Shown here: positions 9,730 through 19,081 of the stretch, piece after piece
Numbering within the stretch: position 1 is the stretch's first letter
Layout: every line of letters begins with the position of its first letter
Assembly: GCA_937943605.1 (NCBI GenBank)
Contig: CALEAW010000062.1
Span: 18,061 to 82,060, forward strand
Length of the DNA stretch: 64,000 nucleotides
Reading direction: 5' to 3'
DNA from: an uncultured Sutterella sp.
GTDB lineage: Bacteria > Pseudomonadota > Gammaproteobacteria > Burkholderiales > Burkholderiaceae_F
Made by a program: the position numbers and the translations under genes
Notes under the pieces: model-generated
Database searches by the model: none
What the model was told of the DNA's origin: nothing
Seen by the model: the letters and a program-made list of their open reading frames with translations, nothing else

Positions 9730-10177
9730 ATTACAAGTTTCTTTACAAAATGCCAAGGCTTTTCCTGAACTTCCGAGCCGTTCTGTGATGGTTCGTTGGA
9801 TGAAAAAAGCATGTGAACGCGACACGGTTGTGACAGTGCGTTTCGTTGACTTAGAAGAAGGCTTGGAACTGAACAAGACATACCGCCACAAGGATTATGC
9901 GACCAATGTTTTAACCTTTAACTATGCGTTAGAACCGACTGTCATGGCGGATGTGGCGATTTGTGTGCCTGTGCTTGTTCGAGAAGCGAAAGAACAGAAT
10001 AAAGAGTTTCGAGCACATTTGGCTCATCTCTTAATTCATGCGATCTTACATGCACACGGATACGATCATTTAACTCAGGAAGAGGCTGAGGTGATGGAAG
10101 CGAGAGAAACCGAACTGATGCTTTCGCTCAAGTTCTCCAATCCGTATAGCGATCGTATTGGTATGGTCCACGATTGA
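9722..10177 (+). CDS. ybeY: endoribonuclease YbeY (16S rRNA maturation factor)
   Basis: Single-strand-specific, zinc-dependent endoribonuclease acting in 16S rRNA 3'-end maturation and ribosome quality control. The metal site HAILHAHGYDH supplies His106, His110 and His116. Length 151 is normal for the family. The start lies inside the end of phoH (8-base overlap). The corC gene follows after 20 bases, the order known from E. coli ybeZYX-lnt. Confidence 0.94.
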   Translation: MCELQVSLQNAKAFPELPSRSVMVRWMKKACERDTVVTVRFVDLEEGLELNKTYRHKDYATNVLTFNYALEPTVMADVAICVPVLVREAKEQNKEFRAHLAHLLIHAILHAHGYDHLTQEEAEVMEARETELMLSLKFSNPYSDRIGMVHD

Positions 10178-10197
10178 AGTCTTGTTGAATCAAAATT

Positions 10198-11040
10198 ATG
10201 TCGAACACCAGTGAACCTCCTAGTCCGAATAAAGGACGTACATTTCTCGATCGTCTAGCTTCTGTTTTTCATGAAGAAGAGCTTCAAGATCGAGAGTCTG
10301 TGTTGGCCATGCTGACTGAAGCACGTCGAAGGAATGTGCTTGATGATGAAACGTTTTCCATGATGGAAGGCGCGTTAGCGGTGTCTGAAACACGCGCAGG
10401 GGATTTAATGGTTCCACGCTCTCAAGTGAATGCTGTGGATTTGTCTGAACCGAGGGAAGTTTGGCTACCCAAGTTGATTGAATCGGGGCATTCACGTATT
10501 CCCGCGGTAGAGGACGATATCGATAACGTCTTAGGCATTCTTCATGCTAAAGACCTGCTCAAGATTTTGATGGATCCAACAACGAATCCGAAAACGTTGT
10601 TACGTCCTGCGCGCTTCATCCCAGAAACGCAACCTATCAATGTGCTATTGAGAGACTTTAAAGAAACAAGAAGTCACCTCGCACTTGTCATCGATGAGTT
10701 TGGGAGCATCTCTGGATTAATCACTATCGAAGATGTGCTTGAACAAATTGTGGGCGAAATATCCGATGAATTTGATCACGATGACAATCTCAGCAACATC
10801 GTGACTGACGGTGAAGGTCGTTGGCGAGTCAAGGCTATTACTCCGATTGAACAGTTCAATGAATATTTTGATTCAGATTTGAGTGATGACTATTGCGAAA
10901 CGATTGGGGGGTTAATTACCGATCGTTTTGAACATGTCCCTCATACAGGTGAAATTATCGAAGAGAAGGGATTTCGCTTCCGCATCCTTTTAGGCGATGA
11001 TCGCCAGGCTCGACTGTTAAGTGTAGAAAGGGCGGAATAA
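10198..11040 (+). CDS. CBS-domain transporter-associated protein CorC/HlyC family (YbeX)
   Basis: A 280-residue soluble protein with a pair of CBS domains (MVPRSQVNAVDL near residue 75 and GLITIEDVLEQIVGEI near 175) and a C-terminal CorC_HlyC domain with the GGLITDRFEHVP stretch. In E. coli the homologue is linked to Mg/Co efflux and to ribosome function. The adjacent ybeY and lnt support the YbeX identity. It ends one base before the GTG of lnt. No ribosome-binding site is obvious at its ATG. Confidence 0.9.
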   Translation: MSNTSEPPSPNKGRTFLDRLASVFHEEELQDRESVLAMLTEARRRNVLDDETFSMMEGALAVSETRAGDLMVPRSQVNAVDLSEPREVWLPKLIESGHSRIPAVEDDIDNVLGILHAKDLLKILMDPTTNPKTLLRPARFIPETQPINVLLRDFKETRSHLALVIDEFGSISGLITIEDVLEQIVGEISDEFDHDDNLSNIVTDGEGRWRVKAITPIEQFNEYFDSDLSDDYCETIGGLITDRFEHVPHTGEIIEEKGFRFRILLGDDRQARLLSVERAE

Positions 11041-11041
11041 C

Positions 11042-12595
11042 GTGAGCGAGATTGTCGCTTGGATAGAGCGTCACACGAAGGTTACTATCACTGGTGCTGC
11101 CCTAGGGTTAGGGTTGTTGTTTAGCACAGGCTTTGATCCTTTAGGTTGGCAATGGTTGGCGTTCGGCGCATTGGTTGCGTTCTTTTTTTTGTTTAACAGT
11201 CGAGTTTCGATAAAAGCTTCAGCGTGGGTGGGGTTTGTCTTTGGGTTGGGCTGGTTTATTCCAGGACTATCTTGGACGATGAACTCTATGGCGGTACATG
11301 GCCATTTACCATGGAGCGTTGCTGGATTGGGGCTTTTCCTTTTAGCCTGTGTCCTTTCCGTTTTTCCTGCAATTGCCTGTGCGATGGCACGCTTTTTTGG
11401 AAAGACTCATCAAACCTGTGCAAATTTTGCTTTAGCTGGCTTTTGGGTTTTGATGGAGTGGTGTCGAGGGGATTTGTTAGCTAATTTTGGATGGCTACAG
11501 CCTGGGTACGCTGCTTTAGATACCCCGTTAATGGGGTGGGCACCACTAGGTGGCGTTTATGCTGTAACGCTGATGATCTTTGTGTCAGCTGCTTTGTTAT
11601 GGCAAGCACTCTCATGTCAGTTGAAGTGGGTTTGGGGGCCGGTCTTCGGTTTAATCATGGTATTTGGGATTGGTCAAGTCGCCAAGGATCATGCTTGGTC
11701 CCATGCTTCCTCAACCTTAGATGTCCGCGTTATTCAGCCTGTGTTGCCTATTGTGGATGCGTACACCAAGGCAGATACTGTTGCTCGATTAGAAAGCATG
11801 TTGCCAGAGGCTCAGAAGCCGTGGATGCCTTCTGATCGCCAAAGGCTTTTACTGACACCTGAAGGTGTTGTTAATGGGTTAGTCAGTCGTTTGCCAGGAC
11901 AGGCTGCTAGCGCACTAATGAATTTGCAAGAAAAGTCTGAAGCTCTTGTCCTCTTTAATGGTTTTAGACAGGAAGGCCGTCGGGTCTTTAATACTTCTTT
12001 TGTCCTTGGAGAAGGGCACATTGTGTATCGACTGGATAAGAGAGAGTTAGTGCCTTTTGGGGAATTTGTACCCGCTGGTGCGCGTTGGTTTGTTGATTTG
12101 ATAGGGGTGCCTATGGCTGATTTAACGCCAGGAGATGGCGTACAGCCTTTGTTACAAGTCGGTCAAACGCACATCGGTATTCTGATTTGTTATGAAAATT
12201 TGTATGGCAATGTTGTGCGTTCATTTTGGCAAACACATTCGCCAGACTTTTTGATTGTGACGTCCAATTTAGGGTGGTTTGGACATTCAGTGATTTCTCA
12301 GCATCTAGCGATGAGTAGGGTTCGGGCGATCGAAAGCGCTCGACCGTTGGTGAGTGTGAATAACAGCGGATTAAGTGCTGTCGTGAATTCAAAAGGCGAA
12401 ATTGTTAGAACTTTAAGTGCAACCTCGCCCGATGCGATGACGGTACCTTTATTAGGTGCAACAGGGTCGCCGACGCCTTATATCCGTTTTGGTGCTTATC
12501 CGTTCCTCTTTTTAGCACTTCTTTTGGCTTTAAACGGTCTCTTTCTGAGAAGGCGAGAGCATAAGCTGAAAGATAAGCAGAAACAGAGCTTATAA
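11042..12595 (+). CDS. lnt: apolipoprotein N-acyltransferase
   Basis: Inner-membrane enzyme that adds the third acyl chain to lipoproteins. Several N-terminal hydrophobic helices (about residues 12-210) precede a nitrilase-like periplasmic domain and a final helix. The predicted catalytic triad is Glu274 (TPEG), Lys333 (LDKREL) and Cys383 (ILICYENLY). Length 517 is typical. The GTG start is placed right after corC. It would mature the Pal lipoprotein encoded downstream in this window. Confidence 0.94.
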   Translation: MSEIVAWIERHTKVTITGAALGLGLLFSTGFDPLGWQWLAFGALVAFFFLFNSRVSIKASAWVGFVFGLGWFIPGLSWTMNSMAVHGHLPWSVAGLGLFLLACVLSVFPAIACAMARFFGKTHQTCANFALAGFWVLMEWCRGDLLANFGWLQPGYAALDTPLMGWAPLGGVYAVTLMIFVSAALLWQALSCQLKWVWGPVFGLIMVFGIGQVAKDHAWSHASSTLDVRVIQPVLPIVDAYTKADTVARLESMLPEAQKPWMPSDRQRLLLTPEGVVNGLVSRLPGQAASALMNLQEKSEALVLFNGFRQEGRRVFNTSFVLGEGHIVYRLDKRELVPFGEFVPAGARWFVDLIGVPMADLTPGDGVQPLLQVGQTHIGILICYENLYGNVVRSFWQTHSPDFLIVTSNLGWFGHSVISQHLAMSRVRAIESARPLVSVNNSGLSAVVNSKGEIVRTLSATSPDAMTVPLLGATGSPTPYIRFGAYPFLFLALLLALNGLFLRRREHKLKDKQKQSL

Positions 12596-12685
12596 TTACT
12601 TTTTTGGCCTCTTTATCTTTTCGGTAAGGAGAACTCCCCTCAATTTTTGAAGAACAGGCGCCGACAAGAATCGGCGGCATAGAGA

Positions 12686-13597
12686 ATGATTACCTTTCAG
12701 GAAGTAATCCTGCGCCTGCAGGAATATTGGAATCGTCAGGGCTGTGCCTTGCTGCAACCGATTGACTTGGAGGTCGGTGCTGGTACTTCTCATACAGCGA
12801 CTTTTTTGCGTGCGTTAGGCCCAGAGCCATGGCGCGCTGCTTATGTTCAGCCTTCTCGTCGTCCTAAGGACGCTCGTTATGGCGAAAATCCGAATCGTTT
12901 GCATCAGCACCATCAGTATCAGGTGGTTTTGAAGCCTGCTCCCACAAATATTGTCGACCTCTACTTGGGTAGTTTGCGCGCTTTGGGTATTGATACGGAA
13001 GTTAACGATATCCGTTTTGTGGAAGATAACTGGGAAAATCCGACGCTTGGTGCTTGGGGGCTCGGTTGGGAAGTTTGGATGAATGGCATGGAAGTGACGC
13101 AGTTCACCTACTTCCAACAGGTTGGTGGCTTGGAATGCAAGCCGATCACTGGCGAAATCACCTATGGTCTCGAACGCTTGACCATGTATCTGCAGAATTG
13201 TGATAACGTGTTTGACCTGGTCTACACGACTTGGACGGATCCTTCTGGTCAAGAGCGTGTGCTGACCTACGGTGACGTTTTCCACCAGAATGAAGTTGAA
13301 CAGTCTGTTTATAACTTTGAAGCTAGCGACTGTACCAAGCTTTTAGGTCAGTTTGACTACTATGAAAGCGAAGCCAAGCGCTTGATGGATTTGAACTTGG
13401 CGCTTCCGGCTTATGAAATGGTTCTTAAAGCTGGTCATACCTTTAATCTCTTGGATGCGCATGGGGCCATTTCAGTCACTGAACGTGCGGCCTATATTGC
13501 TCGTATCCGTAATATTTCTCGTGCGGTTGCTCAGAGTTACTACGATTCTCGTGAACGTTTGGGCTTCCCGATGTTGGCCGCTAAGGTTGCAGAATAA
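12686..13597 (+). CDS. glyQ: glycyl-tRNA synthetase alpha subunit
   Basis: Class II aminoacyl-tRNA synthetase catalytic subunit of the alpha2beta2 bacterial enzyme. It carries [18 protein letters not shown] and [19 protein letters not shown], both hallmarks of the family. Length is 303. A perfect TATAAT at 12591-12596, overlapping the lnt stop, could be its -10 box, although no good -35 is present. A short hairpin in the leader (about 12660-12678) has no T run. It forms an operon with glyS after a 24-base gap. Confidence 0.96.
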   Translation: MITFQEVILRLQEYWNRQGCALLQPIDLEVGAGTSHTATFLRALGPEPWRAAYVQPSRRPKDARYGENPNRLHQHHQYQVVLKPAPTNIVDLYLGSLRALGIDTEVNDIRFVEDNWENPTLGAWGLGWEVWMNGMEVTQFTYFQQVGGLECKPITGEITYGLERLTMYLQNCDNVFDLVYTTWTDPSGQERVLTYGDVFHQNEVEQSVYNFEASDCTKLLGQFDYYESEAKRLMDLNLALPAYEMVLKAGHTFNLLDAHGAISVTERAAYIARIRNISRAVAQSYYDSRERLGFPMLAAKVAE

Positions 13598-13621
13598 GGC
13601 GAGTGGAGGATAAGAAAGAAA

Positions 13622-15712
13622 ATGACGAATTTGCTCGTTGAACTTCAGACGGAAGAATTGCCACCGAAGGCACTTGAAAAACTTTCGCAAGCTTTTGCCC
13701 AAGGCGTTGCTCAGCATTTGAACCAACGTGGTTTCTTGGCAGAAGGCAGTGTGACGACCGCTTATGGCGCTCCTCGTCGATTGGCTGTACACATCACGAA
13801 TGTTTTTGCTAAGAGCCCTGACGAAGCGTTTACGCAAAAGCTTGTTCCAGTGCGCGTAGGTCTTGCCGCTGATGGAACGGCTACGCCTGCACTCACGAAG
13901 AAGATGGCTGCGTTGGGCATTACGTGTGATGTTGCCGACTTAAAGCGTGTGAATGATGGTAAGAACGAACAGTTGGTTTTTGAGGGTGTTCGTCCAGGTA
14001 TCGAACTGGCTGAAGGTTTGCAGCAGGCTTTGGAAGCTTCTGTAAAGGCATTGCCGATTCCCAAGGTCATGACCTATCAGTTGGCTGATGGCGAAACGAC
14101 CGTCGCTTTTGTGCGCCCCGTTAAGCATTTGACGGCACTCTTTGGTGATGTTGTTGTGCCAGTGAAGCTGTTTGGTCTTGATGCCGGTCGCGAAACGAGA
14201 GGCCATCGTTTCCATGTGTCCACGCCAGTGATGCTGACGAACGCTGACAGCTATGTCGAAGAACTTAAGGCTGCCAAGGTGATGCCTTGCTACGCCGAAC
14301 GCCGTGAAATGATTCGCCAGCTCTTGATAGCTCGTGCCGAAAAAATCGGTGGAACGGTCATTTTGCCGGAGGATTTGTTGAATGAAGTCACCGCTTTGAC
14401 TGAATGGCCGGTGATCTACGAAAGCGAATTTGAAGAAGAATTCTTGGCTGTACCAGAAGAATGTTTGATTCTGACCATGCAGCTTAATCAGAAGTATTTT
14501 GCTTTGCGCGATGCTAATGGTCGATTGATGAATCGATTCTTATTGGTTTCTCAACTTGAGGCCAAGGATGGCGGCGCTGCTATTTCTTCTGGGAATGCTC
14601 GCGTGGTTCGTGCTCGTTTGGCTGATGCGAAGTTCTTCTATGACCAGGACCGACTTGAAAAGTTGGAAGCGCGTGTGGATGGTCTAAAGCATGTTGTGTA
14701 TCACAACAAACTTGGTACGCAGGCCGAACGTATGTTGCGCGTGAAAATGATGGCTGGTCAAATCGCCACGTTGATTGGCGCTGATCAGGCAAAGGCAGAA
14801 CGTGCTGCAACCTTAGCTAAGGCTGATCTTCGTACGTTGATGGTGGGTGAATTCCCTGAATTGCAGGGGATTATGGGTGAATACTATGCTGTGTACGATA
14901 AGGAAGATCGTGAGGTAGCATTGGCTATTCGTGAACACTATCAGCCGCGTTATGCTGGTGACGCGCTTCCGTCAACGCCTGTGAGCTTAGCAACTGCTTT
15001 GGCTGACAAGATGGAAACCTTGATCGGTTTGTTCGGTATTGGTCAGATGCCGACGGGGGAAAAGGATCCTTTTGCGTTGCGTCGTCATGCTTTAGGCGTG
15101 TTGCGCATGTTGATCGAAAAGGCCTTGCCTGTTAGCTTGAATACGCTGATTGATACGGCCTGGGAAGCTGAAAAGAACGTTCCTGGTGTTGTTGATCATC
15201 GTGAAGAACTTCGTCAGTTCTTCCAGGATCGCTTGCGCGTGATGTTGCGTGATGCTGGTTATACGACGCTGGAAGTCGAGGCTGTTTTGGCTTTGAATCC
15301 TGAAAAGCTCGATGAATTGCCGAAGCGTTTGGCAGCCGTTCGTTCTTTCATGGCTATGCCTGAAGCCGATGCTTTGACGGCTGCTAATAAACGTATTGGC
15401 AATATCCTCAAAAAGGTTGAAGGTGAAGTGCCTACCGGCGTCAATGAGGCACTTTTGGTTGAAGAAGCCGAAAAGGCTTTGTTCGCTACTTTGGTTTCGG
15501 TTGAACCTAAGGCCATGGCTGAATTCGAACGCGGGGAATACGAAGCCATGTTAGCTACCTTGGCTGCTTTGCGTGGACCAGTAGATAGCTTCTTTGATCA
15601 TGTGATGGTGAATGCTGAAGACTTGTCTTTGCGTGCTAACCGTCAGGCATTGCTCAAACAGCTTTATGTTGTGATGAACAAGGTTGCTGAAATTGCTCGT
15701 TTGGCCAAGTAA
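13622..15712 (+). CDS. glyS: glycyl-tRNA synthetase beta subunit
   Basis: The 696-residue tRNA-binding partner of GlyQ. The N-terminus MTNLLVELQTEELPPKAL is diagnostic. The middle contains an HD-like region and the C-terminus an anticodon-binding DALR-type domain (near SLRANRQALLKQLYVVMN). A GGAGGA ribosome site precedes the ATG. Codon use is strongly biased to common codons, as expected of a highly expressed gene. A terminator follows. Confidence 0.96.
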   Translation: MTNLLVELQTEELPPKALEKLSQAFAQGVAQHLNQRGFLAEGSVTTAYGAPRRLAVHITNVFAKSPDEAFTQKLVPVRVGLAADGTATPALTKKMAALGITCDVADLKRVNDGKNEQLVFEGVRPGIELAEGLQQALEASVKALPIPKVMTYQLADGETTVAFVRPVKHLTALFGDVVVPVKLFGLDAGRETRGHRFHVSTPVMLTNADSYVEELKAAKVMPCYAERREMIRQLLIARAEKIGGTVILPEDLLNEVTALTEWPVIYESEFEEEFLAVPEECLILTMQLNQKYFALRDANGRLMNRFLLVSQLEAKDGGAAISSGNARVVRARLADAKFFYDQDRLEKLEARVDGLKHVVYHNKLGTQAERMLRVKMMAGQIATLIGADQAKAERAATLAKADLRTLMVGEFPELQGIMGEYYAVYDKEDREVALAIREHYQPRYAGDALPSTPVSLATALADKMETLIGLFGIGQMPTGEKDPFALRRHALGVLRMLIEKALPVSLNTLIDTAWEAEKNVPGVVDHREELRQFFQDRLRVMLRDAGYTTLEVEAVLALNPEKLDELPKRLAAVRSFMAMPEADALTAANKRIGNILKKVEGEVPTGVNEALLVEEAEKALFATLVSVEPKAMAEFERGEYEAMLATLAALRGPVDSFFDHVMVNAEDLSLRANRQALLKQLYVVMNKVAEIARLAK

Positions 15713-15754
15713 GTATCATCTTTAAATAAAGTCGCTGTTTTTTCAGCGATTATG

Positions 15755-15796
15755 AGGGATCCTTAACGGTATGATTCGTTTGGGATCCCTTTTTTC
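15755..15796 (+). terminator. terminator after glyS
   Basis: AGGGATCC (15755-15762) pairs with GGATCCCT (15783-15790), followed by TTTTTC. An upstream in-frame ATG of plsC at 15771 falls in this loop, which argues against it as the real start. Confidence 0.8.
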
Positions 15797-15815
15797 TTTA
15801 GAGGCCTTGTCTTCA

Positions 15816-16535
15816 ATGTCTATTTTGCGTGGTTGGCTCTTCTATTTGGTTTTAAGTTTGACCATTATTGGTCTGACGGTATGTATTTTGGTGACAACGC
15901 CTTTTTTAAGCGTACAGCGTCGTTACGATCTTTTTTGTCGCCCGTGGGCTCGTCTTGTTTTAACGCTTTTGCGTGTCATTTGTGGCATCCGTCTAGAAAT
16001 GAGAGGTATGGAGAACATGCCGCCCGCCACGGAACCCATGGTTGTTTTGGCAAAACATCAATCAGCTTGGGATCCGTTTTGGTTAGGTGCTTATTTATCG
16101 GGGCCGGCTTGTTTTCTTTATAAGAAGTCTATTAATTGGATTCCATTGTTAGGCTGGGTGGTTTGGGCTATGGATATGTTAGCCATTGACCGTAACAAAG
16201 GGCGTTCTGCATTTGAAGCCTTTATGAAAAAAGGCCCAGTGAAGTTGAAGCAGGGATGGTGGATTTGTTTATTCCCTGAAGGAACACGCGTACCCCCAGG
16301 TGAACATGTGCGTTATAAGACGGGTGGTGCTCGCTTTGCTTGCCAAAGTGGTACGCCGATCTTGCCGATTTGTCACAATGCAGGACGTTGTTGGCCAAAA
16401 AATAGCATCGCAAAAAATCCAGGGACTATTGTGGTGAGTGTTGGTCCTGTTATTCAGACCAAAGGCCGCGAACCCCATGAGGTGACTGCAGAAGTCGAGG
16501 CTTGGATTGAGAATGAACTGACTCGATTGAGGTAA
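15816..16535 (+). CDS. plsC: 1-acyl-sn-glycerol-3-phosphate acyltransferase
   Basis: Membrane acyltransferase that makes phosphatidic acid. An N-terminal membrane segment (about residues 5-30) precedes the acyltransferase signatures HQSAWD (His81 to Asp86) and FPEGTR (153-158). I chose ATG 15816 because an AGAGG ribosome site precedes it and because the longer frame starts inside the glyS terminator. This gives 239 residues, the family norm. The next gene begins four bases after the stop, so the two are probably cotranscribed. Confidence 0.92.
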   Translation: MSILRGWLFYLVLSLTIIGLTVCILVTTPFLSVQRRYDLFCRPWARLVLTLLRVICGIRLEMRGMENMPPATEPMVVLAKHQSAWDPFWLGAYLSGPACFLYKKSINWIPLLGWVVWAMDMLAIDRNKGRSAFEAFMKKGPVKLKQGWWICLFPEGTRVPPGEHVRYKTGGARFACQSGTPILPICHNAGRCWPKNSIAKNPGTIVVSVGPVIQTKGREPHEVTAEVEAWIENELTRLR

Positions 16536-16538
16536 GGC

Positions 16539-17309
16539 GTGAGTAGTGAGCAACAAGTGTGGCGAACGGTTGAGGTTGTCAAGGATGGGCAAGGTCGTTC
16601 GATACGATATCGTCTGGTTTATTCGTCACGTATAAAGTCCAATATGACCTTGAAGGTCGACGGTGAAACATTGGAGATTTCCGTCCATTTGGCACCGAGG
16701 ATGTCTGTGAACACGGCTGATCAGTTGGTGCTCGATAAAAGTGAGTGGATCGAGCATTCATTAGCCAAACTAGAGACGCTAAAACAGGAGCGAGAGGAAC
16801 GTCGTCAGGCTGAACAGCTCTTTCATGGGGGAGAGTTGTTGTTTCGAGGCGAAAAAGCACGTATTTGCTTAGACGCGTCACGTTCTTGTGTTTGCCGAGA
16901 TGAACAGGGATACTGTTTAGCTCTAGCGATTCCTATGGGAAGTGAACCGAGCTTAGTCGAGAATGCTTTAGAAGCCTTGCTAAAAGTGGAAGCGCAACGC
17001 GTCATCGAAGCGTTGATGCAACCGATGTTGATGAGGGCATATCGACCACCTGTGAGCTGGGAGCTCTCAAGTGCTAAGACAAGGTGGGGATCGTGTAGTT
17101 CACGCCGAGTGATTCGATTCTCTTGGCGATTGATTTTTTTGGATGATGAGCTCATTCGCTATGTGATTGCGCACGAATTGGCTCATTTGATCCATATGGA
17201 TCATTCATTAGCTTTTTGGGCTGAGGTTGAGCGCATATATCCGCCTTGTCGAGCTCAAAGAGCTCGACTAAAGGTGATAAAACACTTACCTTCGTTTGCT
17301 AATAAATAG
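16539..17309 (+). CDS. YgjP-like/DUF45 family M48-type metallopeptidase
   Basis: A 256-residue cytosolic protein of the YgjP/WLM family. The zinc site is HELAHLIHMDHS, and the preceding TRWGSCSSRRVIRFSWRL is the family signature. The biological substrate is not known. The GTG start follows plsC directly. It is convergent with rsmA, with only four bases between them. The catalytic residues are intact, so an active metalloprotease is likely. Confidence 0.88.
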   Translation: MSSEQQVWRTVEVVKDGQGRSIRYRLVYSSRIKSNMTLKVDGETLEISVHLAPRMSVNTADQLVLDKSEWIEHSLAKLETLKQEREERRQAEQLFHGGELLFRGEKARICLDASRSCVCRDEQGYCLALAIPMGSEPSLVENALEALLKVEAQRVIEALMQPMLMRAYRPPVSWELSSAKTRWGSCSSRRVIRFSWRLIFLDDELIRYVIAHELAHLIHMDHSLAFWAEVERIYPPCRAQRARLKVIKHLPSFANK

Positions 17310-17313
17310 AGCG

Positions 17314-18129
17314 TTAGACCGCATCCTTATGCGGTTGGAGGCGAGCGGCTTCTTTTGCAAGACGAACGTATGCGGCGACGTCAAGGGTTTCAGCTCGACT
17401 GCCAGGATTGACGTCGGCACGCTGAATGGCCTCTTCATCGAGAATGGTTGAAAGTGCATTGCGTAAAGTCTTACGGCGTTGCTGGAAGGCTAATGCGACC
17501 ACTTGAGCAAACACTTCCATATCCACGGGTTCCAAGTTTTCAACTGGACGCGGTACCATGCGTACGATGGAAGACGTTACCTTAGGTGGTGGAACAAAAG
17601 CGCCTGGCGGCACATCAAAGAGTTTGTGCATGACATAGCGATACTGCAACATGACGCTCAGACGACCGTAGACTTTGCTACCTGGTTCGGCGACCATACG
17701 GTCAACCACTTCACGTTGAAGCATGAAGTGTTGGTCAATCACACGATCAGCCGCGCTCATTAGGGCGAAAAGTAATGGCGAAGAAATGTTGTAAGGCAGA
17801 TTGCCGATGATGCGCAGGCGCTTACCTTCGAGTACAGTAGCCCAATTTAATTTCAGGGCATCTGCTTCGATGAGGGTCAGCTCCTCAGGCAAAAATTGTT
17901 CACGAAGGAACTGAGCAAGGTCTCTGTCAATTTCAACAGCTGTTTCATGGCGAGCCAAAGCAATGACTTCACGCGTTAAAGCAGCTTGGCCTGGACCAAT
18001 TTCAACCAAGGCATCGCCCGGCTTTGGATCAATTCCACGGACAATGCGTTCGATCCAGTGGCGGTCATGTAAGAAGTTTTGACCAAAACGTTTGCGGGCT
18101 TTGTGCCCTTCAAGCCATTCTTGTTTCAC
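17314..18129 (-). CDS. rsmA: 16S rRNA (adenine1518/1519-N6)-dimethyltransferase
   Basis: KsgA/RsmA dimethylates two adjacent adenines near the 3' end of 16S rRNA. It has KRFGQNFLHD at the N-terminus, the SAM motif VEIGPGQAALT, and the catalytic GNLPYNISSP. Length is 271. The ATG lies inside the end of pdxA (20-base overlap), so it is the last gene of the lptD-surA-pdxA-rsmA operon found across proteobacteria. Confidence 0.95.
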   Translation of the reverse strand: MKQEWLEGHKARKRFGQNFLHDRHWIERIVRGIDPKPGDALVEIGPGQAALTREVIALARHETAVEIDRDLAQFLREQFLPEELTLIEADALKLNWATVLEGKRLRIIGNLPYNISSPLLFALMSAADRVIDQHFMLQREVVDRMVAEPGSKVYGRLSVMLQYRYVMHKLFDVPPGAFVPPPKVTSSIVRMVPRPVENLEPVDMEVFAQVVALAFQQRRKTLRNALSTILDEEAIQRADVNPGSRAETLDVAAYVRLAKEAARLQPHKDAV

Positions 18130-19081
18130 GATTTTTGGAGAGGTAGTGTGCTAGTTTGAGAGCGGAGATCATGCTACGTTCGTCAGCTTTGCTAGTGCCA
18201 GCAATATCTAACGCCGTCCCGTGATCAACGGATGTACGAATATAGGGTAGACCGAGTGTGACGTTCACGCCGTCTTGGAATCCAACGTGTTTAAGCACAG
18301 GGAGTCCCTGGTCATGATACATACACAAGACGGCATCATATTGATCCCAATGGCCAGGGATGAAAGCTGTATCAGCAGGCACGGGGCCAATGACTTGCAT
18401 ACCTTTGGCTTGGGCACGCTGAAGCGCTGGTGTAATTGTTTCTATTTCTTCGCGACCAATATGCCCGTTTTCACCTGCATGAGGATTTAACCCCGTGACC
18501 AGGATGCGAGGCGAGGAAAAACCATAATCGACTTTAAGCGCATGATGGAGCGTTTCTAAGACCTCGTCTAAGAGCGTTCCTGTAATCGCTGACGATAAGG
18601 CGGCAATGGGTAAATGCGTGGTTGCAAGTGCAACTTTCATTGCATCAGGACGCTCATTCGACGTCAACATCATGACAACACGTTGTACGCCAGCTAAGTC
18701 CTGGAAAAACTCAGTGTGCCCAGTGAAAGGGATGCCTGATTCAATAATGATGCTTTTTTGAACAGGAGCAGTGACAATGGCTGCCCACTGGTTTTCCATG
18801 GCACCGTAATGGGCTTGACGTAAAGTGTTAAGCACATACGTGGCATTACGAACGTCTAGTTGCCCAGGTAAAGCTGGCGCGCCCAAAGGGATGTCTAGAA
18901 TGCGAATATGGGCGGGTAGTGGCCAGGCAAACCCGAGACGGGAGGCTTCTTTTTCAAGAAGCGCTTGACTACCAATGAGTACGATTGGATCGGTAATCGA
19001 AAGAGCTGCTTTTAAAGAAACCTCCGGACCGATGCCGGCAGGTTCACCCGTGGTAATGGCAACAGGCCGGCGGTCGATCAT
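18110..19081 (-). CDS. pdxA: 4-hydroxythreonine-4-phosphate dehydrogenase
   Basis: NAD(P)-dependent, metal-requiring enzyme of pyridoxal phosphate synthesis. The N-terminus RPVAITTGEPAGIGPEV, the metal-ligand regions FTGHTEFFQDLAG and CMYHDQGLPVLKHVGF, and the C-terminal TSVDHGTALDIAG are all family signatures. Length is 323. The ATG overlaps the surA stop by one base (TAATG), so translation is coupled. Confidence 0.95.
   Translation of the reverse strand: MIDRRPVAITTGEPAGIGPEVSLKAALSITDPIVLIGSQALLEKEASRLGFAWPLPAHIRILDIPLGAPALPGQLDVRNATYVLNTLRQAHYGAMENQWAAIVTAPVQKSIIIESGIPFTGHTEFFQDLAGVQRVVMMLTSNERPDAMKVALATTHLPIAALSSAITGTLLDEVLETLHHALKVDYGFSSPRILVTGLNPHAGENGHIGREEIETITPALQRAQAKGMQVIGPVPADTAFIPGHWDQYDAVLCMYHDQGLPVLKHVGFQDGVNVTLGLPYIRTSVDHGTALDIAGTSKADERSMISALKLAHYLSKNRETRMA

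Noticed and set aside
12596..12685. Possible glycine riboswitch or T-box before glyQ
   Set aside because: The 90-base leader has only a weak hairpin without the conserved motifs of either element.
17318..17345. Hairpin ACCGCAT/ATGCGGT at the 3' end of rsmA
   Set aside because: Lies within the coding sequence and lacks a T run in either direction, so not called a terminator.
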